Positions 1-10,637 of a stretch of DNA of 64,000 bases are shown one piece after another. The notes under the pieces were generated by a model. It was not told the origin of the DNA and did not search any database. It saw only the letters and a list, made by a program, of their open reading frames with translations. The translations under genes were made by a program, and so were the position numbers. Origin of the DNA: Zygnema circumcarinatum (Eukaryota > Streptophyta > Zygnematophyceae > Zygnematales > Zygnemataceae); the NCBI GenBank assembly GCA_037447605.1, contig CM074807.1, positions 1,326,254 through 1,390,253 of the forward strand, read 5' to 3'. The first letter of the stretch is position 1; each line of letters begins with the position of its first letter.

Positions 1-229
1 TNGCCAAGGTAATGGCTATAAGGACAAAGTGGTGTCTAAGGACGGATTCTGGTACCACGGCCAGCGGTTGGTCGTGCCCAAGGCGGGGCATGCGGCTGAC
101 TCTTTTAGGTGAGCTACACTTGATCCTCCGTGCGAGGTCACATGGGGTTGCCAAAGCAGAGGTGACACTACTCCGAGAGTTACGGTGGCTGGACTCTCGG
201 GGATGTAGAAAGCATTAATAGCCTTTCGC
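1..229 (+). pseudogene. Remnant of gypsy integrase N-terminal H2C2 zinc region
   Basis: Translation in shifting frames gives DGFWYHGQRLVVPK, then a stretch resembling the H-x3-H helix (ARSHGVAKAE), then SSETNP just before the integrase core. This is the usual lead-in to gypsy integrase. At least two frameshifts and stops separate the pieces, so it cannot be translated. The window begins inside it, and position 2 is an N. Confidence 0.6.
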
Positions 230-772
230 TTGTCCCACTTGTCCAGCGAAACAAACCCGCCTTTGGCGGGGATCCACGGCCGCATCCCCCTCACACCTCC
301 TTTTCGGAAATGGGACAGTGTGGGTATGGACTTGATCACAGATCTTCCTGTGACACCTCGGGGGCATGACTCCATCCTCGTCTTTGTCGATCGGCTCAGC
401 AAGATGGTGCATTTTGCACCAACTACTAAGACCGCTGGGGCCGACGAGATTGCACGGTTGTATGTTGACAAAGTGTGGAGCCTGCATGGACTTCAGTCAG
501 AGATTGTGTCTGACCGTGACCCACGATTTACCGGCCATTTTTGGACGGAGGTGCTTAAAATCGTTGGGACCAAACAGGCACTGAGTACAGCTTTCCACCC
601 GCAAACCGATGGCCAGACGGAACGGGTGAACCGGATCCTGGAGGATTATCTCCGGCATTATGTGCGACCCACTCCGGATGAGTGGGACGAACTGCTCCCA
701 GTGGCTGAGTACGCCATCAATAATGCTTACCAGGAATCCATTGGTACCACCCCTTTCTTCACGAACTTTTAG
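230..772 (+). pseudogene. Gypsy integrase catalytic core (rve)
   Basis: An open stretch of 180 residues carries the retroviral-type integrase core. The three acidic residues are visible: D in GMDLITDLP, D in [10 protein letters not shown] and E in TDGQTERVNRILED, the DD35E arrangement. The preserved context (VDRLSKMVHFAPT, FHPQTDGQTERVN, EYAINNAYQESIGTTPFF) is typical of plant chromoviruses. It would insert the element cDNA into chromatin. It ends at a stop after TNF where family members continue into a linker. That linker can still be read with stops at 773-890 (PRPVEHERPETPDPYGE), so the gene is broken although the core itself is intact. Confidence 0.88.
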
Positions 773-933
773 GCTGACATCCTAAATCCCACAGCAAGGA
801 TCATCCCACGTCCAGTGGAACATGAGCGTCCTGAAACCCCCGATCCTTATGGAGAGGGGCCGATGGGACTCAGCCTCCCTTGATGATCTTTTGTCAAACT
901 AATGTCTGAGGAGCGCTCTGAGAAATTTTGACA

Positions 934-1771
934 TGTTAGTGTAAAATGTGGGGCTTGTTGCACTAAGTTGTTGGTACTAAGTTCTAAGAGGGGTGTGCTC
1001 AAAAGTGTGTGTGTCCACATTATGCGGAGGGGCGTCTAGGCCGTACACAAGTCTTTAAGGGGTAATGCGTGTAGCCTTCAGCAGTGTCGATTTGGCAGGC
1101 AAGGCATCCGGAGATAACCGTTGGAGCCAATCGGTGGTACGATTTGTAGGCGAGGACCTGAGATATGCGGACATTGAGGAGGCCGGTGGCGAGGCCTTGG
1201 CGTGGCGGAGTCAGATGTGGCGTGGTAGCGGCGACAAATCAGAGAATGGCCTTGGCGAATCAGCGGGCGAGGCGACAGATGCAATTCGGCAATGTCTCAT
1301 TTGGAGGGCCGATGGCGAATCCGGAAGAGCCGTGTCGGGATAAAGGGAAGGCCTGTACACGGCCTATAGGTGGGGTGGCGCTCGTGGGCTTACGGGGTCC
1401 CACATGGCGCCGAGTAAATGAGTCAGAATCCTACGATTGGAGGACTTCGGATGGAATAAAATTTGGCCCGGATCGGCGGCATTGATGTCTTTGGATCGGG
1501 TGCAATTTGAGGAGGATCGACGGCCGAGATTAGGATCGGGATAAGGGTCTTGCAAGGCGTAGCATGTGCGGCCGTGACGTGACAATGTCACTATTGGCGC
1601 CATATTATATTGTCAAGTTTTATTTCATCTTTATCTTAAGGAGTTTTAGGCTGGTGGCTTTCTCCTTACATTTTCATATTTCCGCTGAGTTGTTCTCTTG
1701 CATTTAGCGTGCTTTGTGTGATTGAGCAATTCATTGAAGATGTCGAGTTCTACCCAAGGTAGAGGAGAAGT
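934..1771 (+). mobile_element. LTR-like insertion inside the G1a integrase linker
   Basis: The integrase linker stops being recognisable near 890 and the integrase C-terminus resumes near 1772. The intervening DNA begins with TGTTAGTGTA and shares several blocks in the same order with the solo LTR at 16291-17716: a GTTGGTACT block near the start, a GGCCTGTA block with GGGTCCCACAT, the block around GGCCGTGACG, and AAGGAGTTTTAGG followed by GGCTTTCTCCTTA. The right edge is unresolved. The last 60-70 bases read as MSSSTQGRGE, which looks like a gag start, so some internal sequence may be included. No clean target duplication was found. Confidence 0.55.
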
Positions 1772-2270
1772 GGCAGCCCCACCAAGGGAGGGCGCTGCAA
1801 CAACACGGCAGACCCTGCTAGCGGCCCAGTCGCGACAAAAGGCCTATGCTAACCGTCACCGTACCCAACTCACCTTCAACGAAGGCGATGAGGTGTTGCT
1901 AAGTACAGCGAACTTGAGACTCAAAGCTTATGGCGGAACACGTAAGCCGTGGCCCCGTTTCATAGGACCTTTTAAGGTCGTGAAGCGAATCAATGATGTC
2001 GCTTACAGGTTGGATTTACCATCCCACATGAAGGTGCATCCGGTCTTTCATGTGGGTTTGCTAAAGGCCTACCGTAGCGATGGGAGGATCCAACCACCTC
2101 CCCCACCAGTGGAACTTGAAGGTGAACTTGAGTATGAAGTTGAAACCATTCAAGCCCACCGTATTGTGGGAAAGGGTCGCTCTTCCCGTCACGAATACCT
2201 CGTGAAGTGGTTGGGCTATGGGGTTGAACATAGCACATGGGAGGCGAGGCAACTTAACGGTGCGGGGGCA
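1772..2270 (+). pseudogene. Gypsy integrase C-terminus (GPY/F) with chromodomain
   Basis: The frame reads AAQSRQKAYANRHR, then the GPY/F-type module (KPWPRFIGPFKVVKRINDV, then HPVFHVGLLKAY), then a proline-rich linker, then a chromodomain (EYEVETIQAHRIVGKG, HEYLVKWLGYG, STWEA). Chromodomains in this position bias integration towards heterochromatin; this is family knowledge. The frame is open through the chromodomain, but it is separated from the catalytic core by the 0.8-kb insertion. Near-identical sequence recurs on the minus strand at 7201-7515. Confidence 0.9.
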
Positions 2271-2498
2271 CAAATCCCAACTTGTCTTTGGGGTAGGGCC
2301 GCGAGGGAGGCAGGCGAGGGCGGCGTGAGGCCCCTGGGGCGTCCCACAGCTTCCGGAAGAGGACTTGACCCGGGGATTGTCAGTGAGGCCACCAGGTTAT
2401 CCGCGTGAAGTTTGGCGATGTAGTTGAAGCTTCTGTTGCCTTCTTACCCAGCTGGCCTTGGCGTGAGCGAGGGCGTTACATTCTCTGTGAGGGGGTAA

Positions 2499-2956
2499 TG
2501 TATGAAACCTTCTGATCGCCCCGAGGGGGTTGCTTAGAGGCGTGGCTCTATGTTTCCATCCAATCACGATTACCTAGCGGTTGGGGCATGCGGATACCCT
2601 ATGGGGCGGCCGGAGGTCTGGGATTACGAGAGCGTAGGCTGGTTCACCGTGGGGCAGCACATAATCTCTATGGGCTGGCGTGGTAGAAGCCAAGGCCCCT
2701 CACTCTGGCGTAGAGAGGAGGATCACGGAGCTAACGGCACCCGCAGGACCAACCGGTCGCGGTGGATCTCAGGCAGCGGCGGTCCCAGACTTCTCCCGGA
2801 TTGTCCAAGTACAATAGCGGTTGCGTTGAAATACGGACCAATTTGTCAGTCGGACCGTAGCGCCAGGATCCAGCAGGTATGAAGCATCTGGCGTCGCGCC
2901 GCGCCAGCGGCGCGCGCCCGGCGGGGAATGCGGTGAGAGCGATGCGTCACGTTACA
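2499..2956 (+). repeat. Putative 3' LTR of G1a
   Basis: A GTGAGGGGGTAA purine-rich tract precedes TGTATGAAACCTTCTGA, and the region ends near CACGTTACA. The start matches the start of the LTR at 18708 (TGTAATAGCCTTCTGA), and blocks around 2655-2720 recur inverted near 13470-13545. The ends follow the TG...CA rule. The right edge is placed only by the TTACA terminus. Confidence 0.55.
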
Positions 2957-3025
2957 GCACCTCGACCCATTCGAGTGAGGGGAACCGCGACAGCGATACG
3001 CCCATGGGGCGAAGCCGCTTTCCAA

Positions 3026-3904
3026 TCACTCCATCTTTGGTAGGAGGTTCAGCGGGGAAGCGTAAAGGCGAGGGCTGTCGTCACCCAACCAACATACCGG
3101 CATTCGGTTGCACGCCCATCCCGGGCTGCTCCCCACTCTGAAGCTTTCTCTCTCTCTCTGCTGAACTCTGAAGTGCAATTCCGCGCACGGCTGAAAGGGC
3201 GAGATTTCAGTCGTGACACGGGGACGCGCGATGAGGGCATAACCCTTAATGAACCGGCGATAGAAGGAGGTGAGTCCCAAGAAAGACTTGAGCTGAGTGA
3301 GATTCTGTGGAATGGGCATAAGGTCAATTCTTCAATTTTGTCAGTGATGGTTTTGGGCCATTGATGCGGCGGTGCCAGAGATAGGTAGATCTCTGGTATT
3401 CCATTTGCACTTCTTGGGTGCAATCTTCAGACGCGCACTGATGAGCCGTTGCAGGACTTGGTCAATGTGTTGCAGGTGGGAGGACCAGTCCTTGCTGTGG
3501 ATAGAAGCATCATCCACGTAAGGTTCGCAGAAGGCACGACAGGGGCCGAACACCTGGTTGGCCAGGCGCTGGTGAGTCTGGCTGGAATTCTTGAGCCCAA
3601 AGGGAAGCACCGTCCACTGCACGAAGCGCGTGGCTGTGCGAAGCCCGGTCTTGCAGCGATCGGCCTGTCGCAGGGGGATCTGCCAGAAGGATTTCTGCAT
3701 GTCAAGTGCCGAGAACCACCGGTCATCAGGGGAGACGCCGTGGAGAATCAGGTCCACATCCGGTAATGTATAGGGATCCCACTTCGTTATGGCATTCAGT
3801 TTCCGATAGTCTCCACAGAAGCGGAGTGTGCCATCCGGCTTTGGGGGCAGAACGGTCGGGCTGGCCCAAGGCCCTTCTCCAGGTTCCATCAAGCCGGCAG
3901 CCAC
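3026..3904 (-). pseudogene. Gypsy reverse transcriptase and start of RNase H connection (G2a)
   Basis: On the minus strand the frame carries gypsy RT blocks in order: WASPTVLPPKPDGTLRFCGDYRKLNAIT, then FSALDMQKSFWQIPL, then TVLPFGLKNSSQTHQRL, then the catalytic box in the form YVDD (residues CEPYVDDASIHS), then KIAPKKCKW. After a frameshift, PQNLTQLKSFLGLTSFYRRFIKGYA follows (3026-3319). The QTHQRL segment replaces the usual PATFQRLM. It would copy element RNA into cDNA, but the frameshift at about 3340 breaks it. Confidence 0.88.
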
Positions 3905-4108
3905 GTTCTCATCGATCTATCGTTCGACATCGGCCTGCTGGCGGCGGAAGCGGTGAGTCATGGTCATCCGCGGTGCATCCCCGTATCGATGTAGTGCACT
4001 ATCCGGTGGGTCTTACGATGTCGGCGAAGATGTAGATAGAAACTAGATGATTCGGTAGCAGCGCCAAGCGTAGTGAATGCTGATCGGGTCACCAGAGAGG
4101 ACTGCTGG

Positions 4109-4883
4109 TGTAACAAACCCGCCCTCGGCAGGGTTCGAACACAGGACCTCCCGGTACCCACACCAGTGCTTTACCATTAAAAGGCAACCGCGGATGTAAG
4201 TACTAGGCCATACAACCCATGTATAGCGTTTCGCTACATTCCTCCCCACCTAAACCGGGCTCGTCCTCGAGCTCACTCAAGGGTTTTCACGAGCAGCGTT
4301 CAAGCTCCTTCAACACATGGACTACGGCCTTAGCCCCTCAGGCCACTAAGGAACGGGTTCCGTACCATGCTCAGAGATCACGGTGTTTTTAGGGTGGATT
4401 GCAAATACCGGGCCCTTGGCTCTGATACCACTGTAACAAACCCGCCCTCGGCAGGGTTCGAACACAGGACCTCCCGGTACCCACACCAGTGCTTTACCAT
4501 TAAAAGGCAACCGCGGATGTAAGTACTAGGTCATACACCCCATGTATACCGTTCGTTACATTCCTCCCCACCTAAACCGGGCTCGTCCTCGAGCGCACTC
4601 AAGGGTTTTCACGAGCAGCGTTCAAGCTCCTTCAACACATGGACTACGGCCTCAGTCCCGAAGGCCACTGAGGAACGGGTTCCGTACCATGCTCAGAGAT
4701 CACGGTGTTTTTAGGGTGGATTGCAAATACCGGGCCCTTGGCTCTGATACCACTGTAACAAACCCGCCCTCGGCAGGGTTCGAACACAGGACCTCCCGGT
4801 ACCCACACCAGTGCTTTACCATTAAAAGGCAACCGCGGATGTAAGTACTAGGCCATACAACCCATGTATAGCGTTTCGCTACA
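4109..4883 (-). mobile_element. TRIM-like miniature LTR retrotransposon, tandem three-LTR array (TRIM-1)
   Basis: Three LTRs (4109-4238, 4432-4560, 4754-4883; 129-130 bp each) alternate with two short internal regions of about 193 bp. On the minus strand each LTR runs TGTAGCGAAACG (or TGTAACGAACGG) to GGGTTTGTTACA. A primer-binding site TGGTATCAGAGCC, complementary to the 3' end of initiator Met-tRNA, follows the upstream LTRs (complements at 4418-4430 and 4740-4752). A purine tract (AGGTGGGGAGGAA) precedes the downstream LTRs. There is no coding capacity. The array is flanked by a perfect 5-bp duplication GCTGG (4104-4108 and 4884-4888). The host is gypsy copy G2a. Confidence 0.93.
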
Positions 4884-5007
4884 GCTGGCCCCAATCGCAT
4901 CTGACCCTCTATTTCCAGCCACTCCTCATCACCAATGATCTCGTGGGGGGGAAAGCTGGGTGCAGCTATCACCGGCGGCAAAAGTTCTTCCGTCGGCGCC
5001 CAGAGAG

Positions 5008-5670
5008 CTAGACTCGGAGGAGCAGGAGGGGGAGTCTTGCATCGGTATCAGAATTGGCCGATCCATAGGAAGAATGGGGGCTGCCGACCGCATGGTACAT
5101 GGTGATCTCTGGGTAGGAGACCTGCGCCGTGGCGTGGCGTTTGGGGAAGGCGGAGGTGGCAAGGGACTCGAGGATGATGGGGAAGGAGCAGTCTGTCCCG
5201 CCAACAGATAAGTACAGCTGACACGTAGCAAAGTCGATTCGTGCTCCCATCGCAATGAGCCAATCTGAGCCCAGCAGGATAGAATAGTGCTCAGCGGCCG
5301 TGATGACCGCATTCACCGTGGCTCCCATCTCGCCAAGGCTGATGATCACTTGGGCACTGCCCAATCCTTCATGTAGGCTCCCCTCAACCCCCACATATCG
5401 GGGAATGGGCTCGAGCGTCTTGTCCAACTTAACCCCTGCGGCCTTCATTCGCGGCCCAGGCCGAACGTCGCGCATAGCTCTGTGTCGATCATGGCAAGCT
5501 TTCTTTGGGATGACCGTTGTATACATTGACAATAATACGCCCGTTAGGTGTTGGGATCGGAGGAGGATGCGGGCTCTGGCGAGGATGGCGGGGAGAAGCG
5601 GGCGGAGTGGAGGAGGCAGGTAGCCATGTAGTGTATATGCGGCAAGGGGATGTGGGAGGAGAGGTGCCAT
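5008..5670 (-). pseudogene. Gypsy gag-pol protease-like region (G2a)
   Basis: The minus-strand reading includes PIPRYVGVEGSLHEGLGSAQ, AEHYSILLGSDWLIAMGARIDF and CQLYLSVGGTDCSFPI. This is the pattern of a retropepsin-like domain just upstream of RT, with ILLGSDWL as its C-terminal beta strand. The expected D-[ST]-G active-site triplet was not found in this frame. Matching wording recurs at 34.3-34.5 kb on the plus strand. The region lies 5' of RT in the same element, as expected. Confidence 0.6.
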
Positions 5671-6600
5671 GGTAACGTGGGAGGCCCGCAGGGGTGGCCT
5701 GTGCTGTCGGCCAACTGCGAACTCTGGTACGCAGCACGGAACCCGGTTGCATCAAGCTGGCCCAGCCAGGTAATGCCGATCTTATGCCCTCCCCATGGTG
5801 ATGAACCATGCGTTTGTCGAGGGATAAGCCGTCTGTCGGGGGTGAGTGGAGTGGGTGTTTGCACAGGGGTAAAACAGGCTGCCCAGGGCGATGGGAGGGA
5901 TGGCGTGCATCTCTTACGTCGCTGGCAGTGCTCACCGACAGGCTGCCTTGCGTATGCGGCTCCCTCCTCATGAATGGTCAATTTCCTCCTCGGCGTGGAT
6001 CCCAATGGATGACCCGTGGAAGGAGGAGGACTGAGATTCTTAGGGGGTGGCGACGGTGGAGCCGTGCGAAGGAGAGCTGGCGCGTTGACATCGGCGAGGA
6101 GGAATGGCGAGGGGGATGTGATTGCCAGAGATCACTTTGGTTGTGAGGAGCACTGCGCGAGCATTGCACAATCTCGGCGATCGGGCAGACACCCTCGCCG
6201 AGAAGTGATGGGGATTCGGACCAAACCCGGTTAATGCGGCGGCAATCTGGGCGGTCGCGTGGCGGCGGGCAGGATCGGTTTCCAGCGCAATGGTTTATTA
6301 ACGGTGAAAACCGCCTCTTGATGCAGCGCGATCACACCCGGCACTCCGAGTTGTGAGAGAGCAAGAAGCGAGAGTAGGCCGCAGGCTGAGGTGCGGCGAA
6401 TGCCCGATACGTTCGTTGGGTGTGACGGTCAACCTCGCTTGCCGCTTCCCGTTGAACCTCCTACCCGGCATGGAGGATTAGGCGAGAGCGTAATGGCGGT
6501 GCGTGTGCCACACGACGATAGGGCGGGGTATTTGCTTATCTGGTAACTCACCGCATTTCGCGGCGCCGCGCTCACGTCGATTGCAATTGGTGTTCGAGAT
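5671..6600 (-). other. Probable G2a gag remnant and LTR junction, no intact frame
   Basis: Only short proline- and arginine-rich frames are present. By position this should be gag of the minus-strand G2a element and its boundary with G1b, but no zinc knuckle or primer site was recognised here. Confidence 0.3.
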
Positions 6601-7200
6601 CACAGCAGCGGCCCAGCGAGTCGGCCGGCTTGATCCGTCCGTACCTTGTTAACACGTAATTATGCGTGAGGGCGGCAGTTACGTTCCCAAAAACGGCAAG
6701 GAAGATGTAGTGGAGATTCCGTCCGACCGCCCGGCTAGCGACTCCCATATATGTCTCAGTATACGCGCGCCAGGGCACGGCACTTACAAGTTCGATCCTA
6801 GGACCCTCCGGTCTAGAGTGGTCCCGGCTGCTGCCCAGCACTGAAGCGCGCCGGTGAAATTACTAGGAGCGGGCTGGCGCCCTGGCCTGCGTGGGTATTT
6901 GTAAAGCGTTGCATTACTCCCCACTGGCCGGATCTGAAACGCGCCCTGAACGTTCACGTGGTGTGGGAAGTGAAAATAGGCAGCTCGTGAACAGCGGCCT
7001 TGTCCGAACTCACGTGATGGGGAGGCTCGAGTAATCCGGTCAAGTCCCTTTCGGGATTTGGGGCTTTCGGGAACCCCGTGCGCCCTAAGCCACATCTCCT
7101 GCCCGGCTGCGCCTCGGTACAAGTTGATGAGCTCACGGCGATTGGTTAAGTTCTTTTCGGCTTCCCCATGGCCGCATGTTCAACCCCATAGCCAACCACT

Positions 7201-7515
7201 TCACGAGGTATTGATGACGGGAAGAAACGACCCTTTCTCACAATCACAGGTGAGCGGAATGGTTACCACTTCATACACCAGTTCACCTTCAAGTTCCACT
7301 GGTGGGGGAGGTGGCTGGATCCTCCCATCGCTACGGTAGACCTTTAGCAAGCCCACATGAAAGACCGGATGCACCTTCATGTGGGATGGTAAATCCAACA
7401 AGTAAGCGACATCATTGATACGCTTCACGACCTTAAAAGTTCCGACGAACCGGGGCAACAGCTTACGTGTTCCGCCATAAGCTTTTGAGTCTGGATTCGC
7501 CCGTGCCAGCAACAC
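7201..7515 (-). pseudogene. Integrase C-terminus (GPY/F) of G1b
   Basis: The minus-strand frame gives KLLPRFVGTFKVVKRINDV, HPVFHVGLLKVY and a run of five prolines followed by ELEGELVYEVVTI, nearly the same as 1930-2150. The chromodomain that should follow is degraded: only LPVINTS-type residues and a GVEHAAM-like reading near 7180 remain. Confidence 0.85.
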
Positions 7516-7899
7516 CTCATCTCCTTAGTTGAAGGTGGGTTGGGATACCTGACGGTCGACATAGGCACGCATTTGGGTAGCGCGAGGTGTACGCGTACCC
7601 TGAGCTGCTGAGACGTGGTAGGTTAAATCACGGCGGGAGGTTGATCCCATCGGTCCACTCTGAAGCCAAGGTCCGGGGGTTGTGGGCAGCCCATGTTCCC
7701 GCGGATCGGGGCTGATCCGCGGTGCGAGGGATTTAAGAGGATTGCTGGCCAAAGTTCAAAGAAAGGTGATACCGATGGACTCTGAAGAAGCATTATTGAT
7801 GGCGTACTTTTCTGCCCGCGCTGGGGTGATTACGTCCCACCCATCGGGGTAGGTCCACACCGTACGAGAGGTAATCCTCGAGATCACGATACCGTTAAA

Positions 7900-8700
7900 T
7901 TACGGCCATGGAACACGCGGAATTGACTGTACTCAACGCCTGCTTGGTCCCAACGATTTTGAGCACTTCCGTCCAAAAATGGCCGGTGAATCGTGGATCA
8001 CGGTCAGACACAATTTCTGTAACAAACCCGCCTCCAGCAGGGTTCGAACTCAGGACCTCCCGGTATTCACCTAAGTGCTTTACCATTAAAAGGCAACCGC
8101 GGATGTAAGTACTAGGTCATACACCCCATGTATACCGTTCGTTACATTCCTCCCCACCTAAACCGTGCTCGTCCTCGAGCACAACACTCAAGGGTTTTCA
8201 CGAGCGCGTTCAAGCTCCTTCATCACATGGCAGTATGTACGGTTCAGACCCTCTGGCCAACCGTACCATGCTCAGAGATCACGGTGTTTTTAGGGTGGAT
8301 TGCAAATGCAGATGTAGGCTCTGATAAATATGTAGCATTCTGCGGCGGAGTTGAGCTTCCGGAAACCTCCGCGTACCTAAAGTCGCTTTTTACCATTAAA
8401 GAGGCAACCTTGGATGTAAGTACTAGGTCACTTTTTACCCCATGTATCACAGATTAGATTTACAATTCGTGAGGCCATGGCGGCTTCCACTTTGTCAACA
8501 CTCTGAAGCCGTGCAATCTCATTAAAAGTACATTGACAGCCGTAGTTGGTGCAAAATGCACCATCTTTGAAACCAGAGCGAGCAAAGGCGAGGATGGAGT
8601 CATGCCCGAGGTGTCCGCGGGGAAGATCATGATCAAGTCCATACCCACAACTGTCCCATTTCGAGAAGGGTGGGGGTTGCGGTGGCGAGGTTGTCGCACC
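7900..8700 (-). pseudogene. Integrase core of G1b, split by a TRIM insertion
   Basis: Minus-strand fragments read [31 protein letters not shown] (7895-8010) and GMDLIMIFPADTSGM with SKMVHFAPTT (8460-8699). These match the G1a core at 230-560. The TRIM at 8018-8464 lies between the two aspartate blocks, and the E-containing block near 7880 is scrambled. Confidence 0.85.
8018..8464 (-). mobile_element. TRIM-like element with one degenerate LTR (TRIM-2)
   Basis: One clear LTR is at 8018-8146 (129 bp), with the same internal signature as TRIM-1: a purine tract complement at 8147-8160 and a partial primer-site complement GGCTCTGATA near 8317. A heavily diverged second LTR ends near TTTACA at 8464. 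Possible target duplications ATTTC and ATTCG match imperfectly. It sits in the integrase of G1b. Confidence 0.8.
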
Positions 8701-9717
8701 GGTCTTGGGGGTTTGTTGGATTAAACTAAGTTGGACAAAGCGTGCATGCAGCTTTCACATCCTCAGTGGGCACGGAGAACTCTGGGCGGTGCCTCACGAG
8801 GTTTTGCTTAACTCCCATGTGACCTCGATACGGAGGATCATGCTTTTGTGCAGCAGCTCACCGAGAATGAGCTGCGTCACGGTCAAAGGCCTTGGGCTTA
8901 CGACCAACTGCTGGCGTGACGCAGAATCCGTCCTTAGACACCACTTTTGTCATATGGCCGTACCTTGGCCAGGGGTGGATGCCAGCGCCTGGATCATCGT
9001 GCGAGTTGGAGAGAAGCGGGGAGGGTTGGCTGAATCAGCGGTGGAGGATCTGTGACAAAGCATCTTGGAGGCTGAGACTTCGGGGTTGGCCCGGCCCCTC
9101 ACCTCACGATATCACGAACACCAACACTGCGAGGTCGGCCCGAGCGCACCATCCGGGCAAGTGCAGGCTGCCTGGGTGGTGCTGAAAATTCTGACCTTAG
9201 GGCGTGGGCACAGGTCAAACCTTTGGAGGAACTCAGGCCAGTGCTGCCCGCTGGGCAGAGTGTTGGGTTGAGAGAGCGTCGTGAGGACGTGGTCTTGACC
9301 CGGCGTGACGCTTTCGCCCCTCTAAATAGCACAGCCATGTCACCAGGCGTGGACCCGCTACCAGCAGTTCTTGTTACATTCTTGAGAATAGTTGCGCTTC
9401 AGCCGGGATTCATTTCTGCGACTTTCATACATGAAGTTGACCATCTTGAAACAAGGCGGCACCCAAGGCGAATCAGCATACGAAGCCGCTACATAAGGTT
9501 TTGGGCGGGTCGCTAAGGAGAGTGGAGTGCGGTAACAAGTGCATAAGCGCGCACGCAACCGGGCCATGCAGCCGAGGGGTCCACATGTAAAGGGGACACG
9601 GAGCGTGTCAAATTAGTCAAAGGGGTAACGGAGTTTACTAAACCGCCGGATGAACTTCTGAAAATAATTAGCGGCAGAAAGACCTCAACGTGCGGGTCGG
9701 TCGGTGGCGCCAAGTTT
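8700..9717 (-). pseudogene. Degraded RNase H and zinc-finger region of G1b
   Basis: Position within the minus-strand element implies RNase H and the integrase zinc finger. Only scattered similarity and no extended frame is visible, and many stops are present. Confidence 0.4.
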
Positions 9718-10131
9718 CTACAGCGGAAACTTTACGGCGGGGATCAGACCACAGTCATTGAGGATATGCCAAGATAAAGCAACTCCGTTGCATGAAGTGA
9801 CACTTCTTCCTCTTGGCATAAAATTGGGGCGCTCTCGAGTTTCGAACACTTTCGAGCGATGTTCAAGATGTTCTCCTCGTCTTACTAAAGACAAGGGTAT
9901 CATCGGTAAACCAAAAACTAAGCTGAAGTCCATGCCGATGAACATTTCGTTCATCACAGCCTGGAAAGTCGCCGGAGCATTAGTCAATCCAAAGGGCAAC
10001 ACCTTATATTGGAAGTGAATCACGGCGTCCGGAGCCTTGATTTTGGCACATCGGCTTAGTGGCGGATCGATGCGGCACCCACGAACAAGATCAGTGAAGT
10101 GGCTGCGTGAAAGGCGACCAACTTCGGTCAT
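9718..10131 (-). pseudogene. Reverse transcriptase fragment of G1b
   Basis: The minus-strand frame reads HFQYKVLPFGLTNAPATFQAVMNEMF, the conserved RT palm segment before the YxDD box. The box itself is not in frame: GMDFSLVFGLP replaces it, pointing to a frameshift. GCRIDPPLSRCAKIKAPDA upstream matches the region before the palm. Confidence 0.85.
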
Positions 10132-10637
10132 CAGCCAAAGTGGTAAAAAACAAAAGCGGGTTCTTCACGGTTGATCTTGTTACGTCTTGAGATAATCAAT
10201 ACACATACTGGCGAGCCGCATCTTTCTTCCCAGCAGCAAGATGGGCGCCCCAAAGGGGCTGACTGTTCTATCCAGCCCTTTTTCACGTAATTTTGGCTGC
10301 TTTAGCATCACTACTCCGTTTCTTTTGGAGGGCTTAACCACGATAGATGCGCCAAAGCGGCTTTACTCGAGCTCAAGAGAGTTGTGTGCCCACTCCTACA
10401 GATGGTGGCAGCGCCCTCTTGGAAGGTCGTGAGAAAACATCACGAACTCATAACAAAGGTTGGTTTTGAATTAGGCTTGACGAGAGCACATCACGTAGAT
10501 GTGATCGCCATTCGTTCTGTGTGAGCTGTCGATTCGGCGGGCCATGACATGCACCATGAACAAGGTGCAGCTGGCCCCATACTTGCTTTGGCCCGTTAGG
10601 CGACCTGGATAAGGAGTAGCGATAGCGGCGAATGTGG

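Larger units (their letters stand above)
1..2956 (+). mobile_element. Ty3/gypsy chromovirus copy G1a, 5'-truncated by the window edge
   Basis: This is the 3' portion of a chromovirus. It contains, in order, a frameshifted H2C2 zinc-binding remnant, an integrase core, an LTR-like insertion, the integrase C-terminus with a chromodomain, a purine-rich tract (about 2488-2496) and a 3' LTR starting near 2499. Protease, reverse transcriptase and RNase H would lie upstream of the window. The order INT-chromodomain-LTR is diagnostic of chromoviruses. The copy is dead: it has stops and shifts in the zinc finger and a 0.8-kb insertion in integrase. Copies of the same family occur on the minus strand at 6.6-13.6 kb and on the plus strand from 18.7 kb. 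Confidence 0.85.
3026..6240 (-). mobile_element. Ty3/gypsy copy G2a, minus strand, interrupted by a tandem TRIM
   Basis: Reading the minus strand from about 6.2 kb down, it contains gag-like and protease-like sequence (5008-5670), then a reverse transcriptase (3341-3904) and the start of the RNase H linker (3026-3319). A TRIM array is inserted between protease and RT at 4109-4883. The same protein order and wording recurs on the plus strand at 33-38 kb (G2c), and RNase H and integrase of the family are seen at 13.7-16.3 kb (G2b). The frames are shifted, so the copy is non-functional. Confidence 0.75.

Noticed and set aside
4440-4510. tRNA gene in the repeated TGGTAAAGCACTGG...GTTCGAACCC segment
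   Set aside because: The T-stem does not pair properly, there is no acceptor stem, and the segment lies wholly within LTRs with TG...CA ends, a primer site and target duplications. It is a promoter-like tRNA resemblance, not a tRNA gene.
4930-5312. Other long frames overlapping gypsy genes on the opposite strand
   Set aside because: They are mirror frames of GC-rich retroelement coding sequence with no domain of their own.
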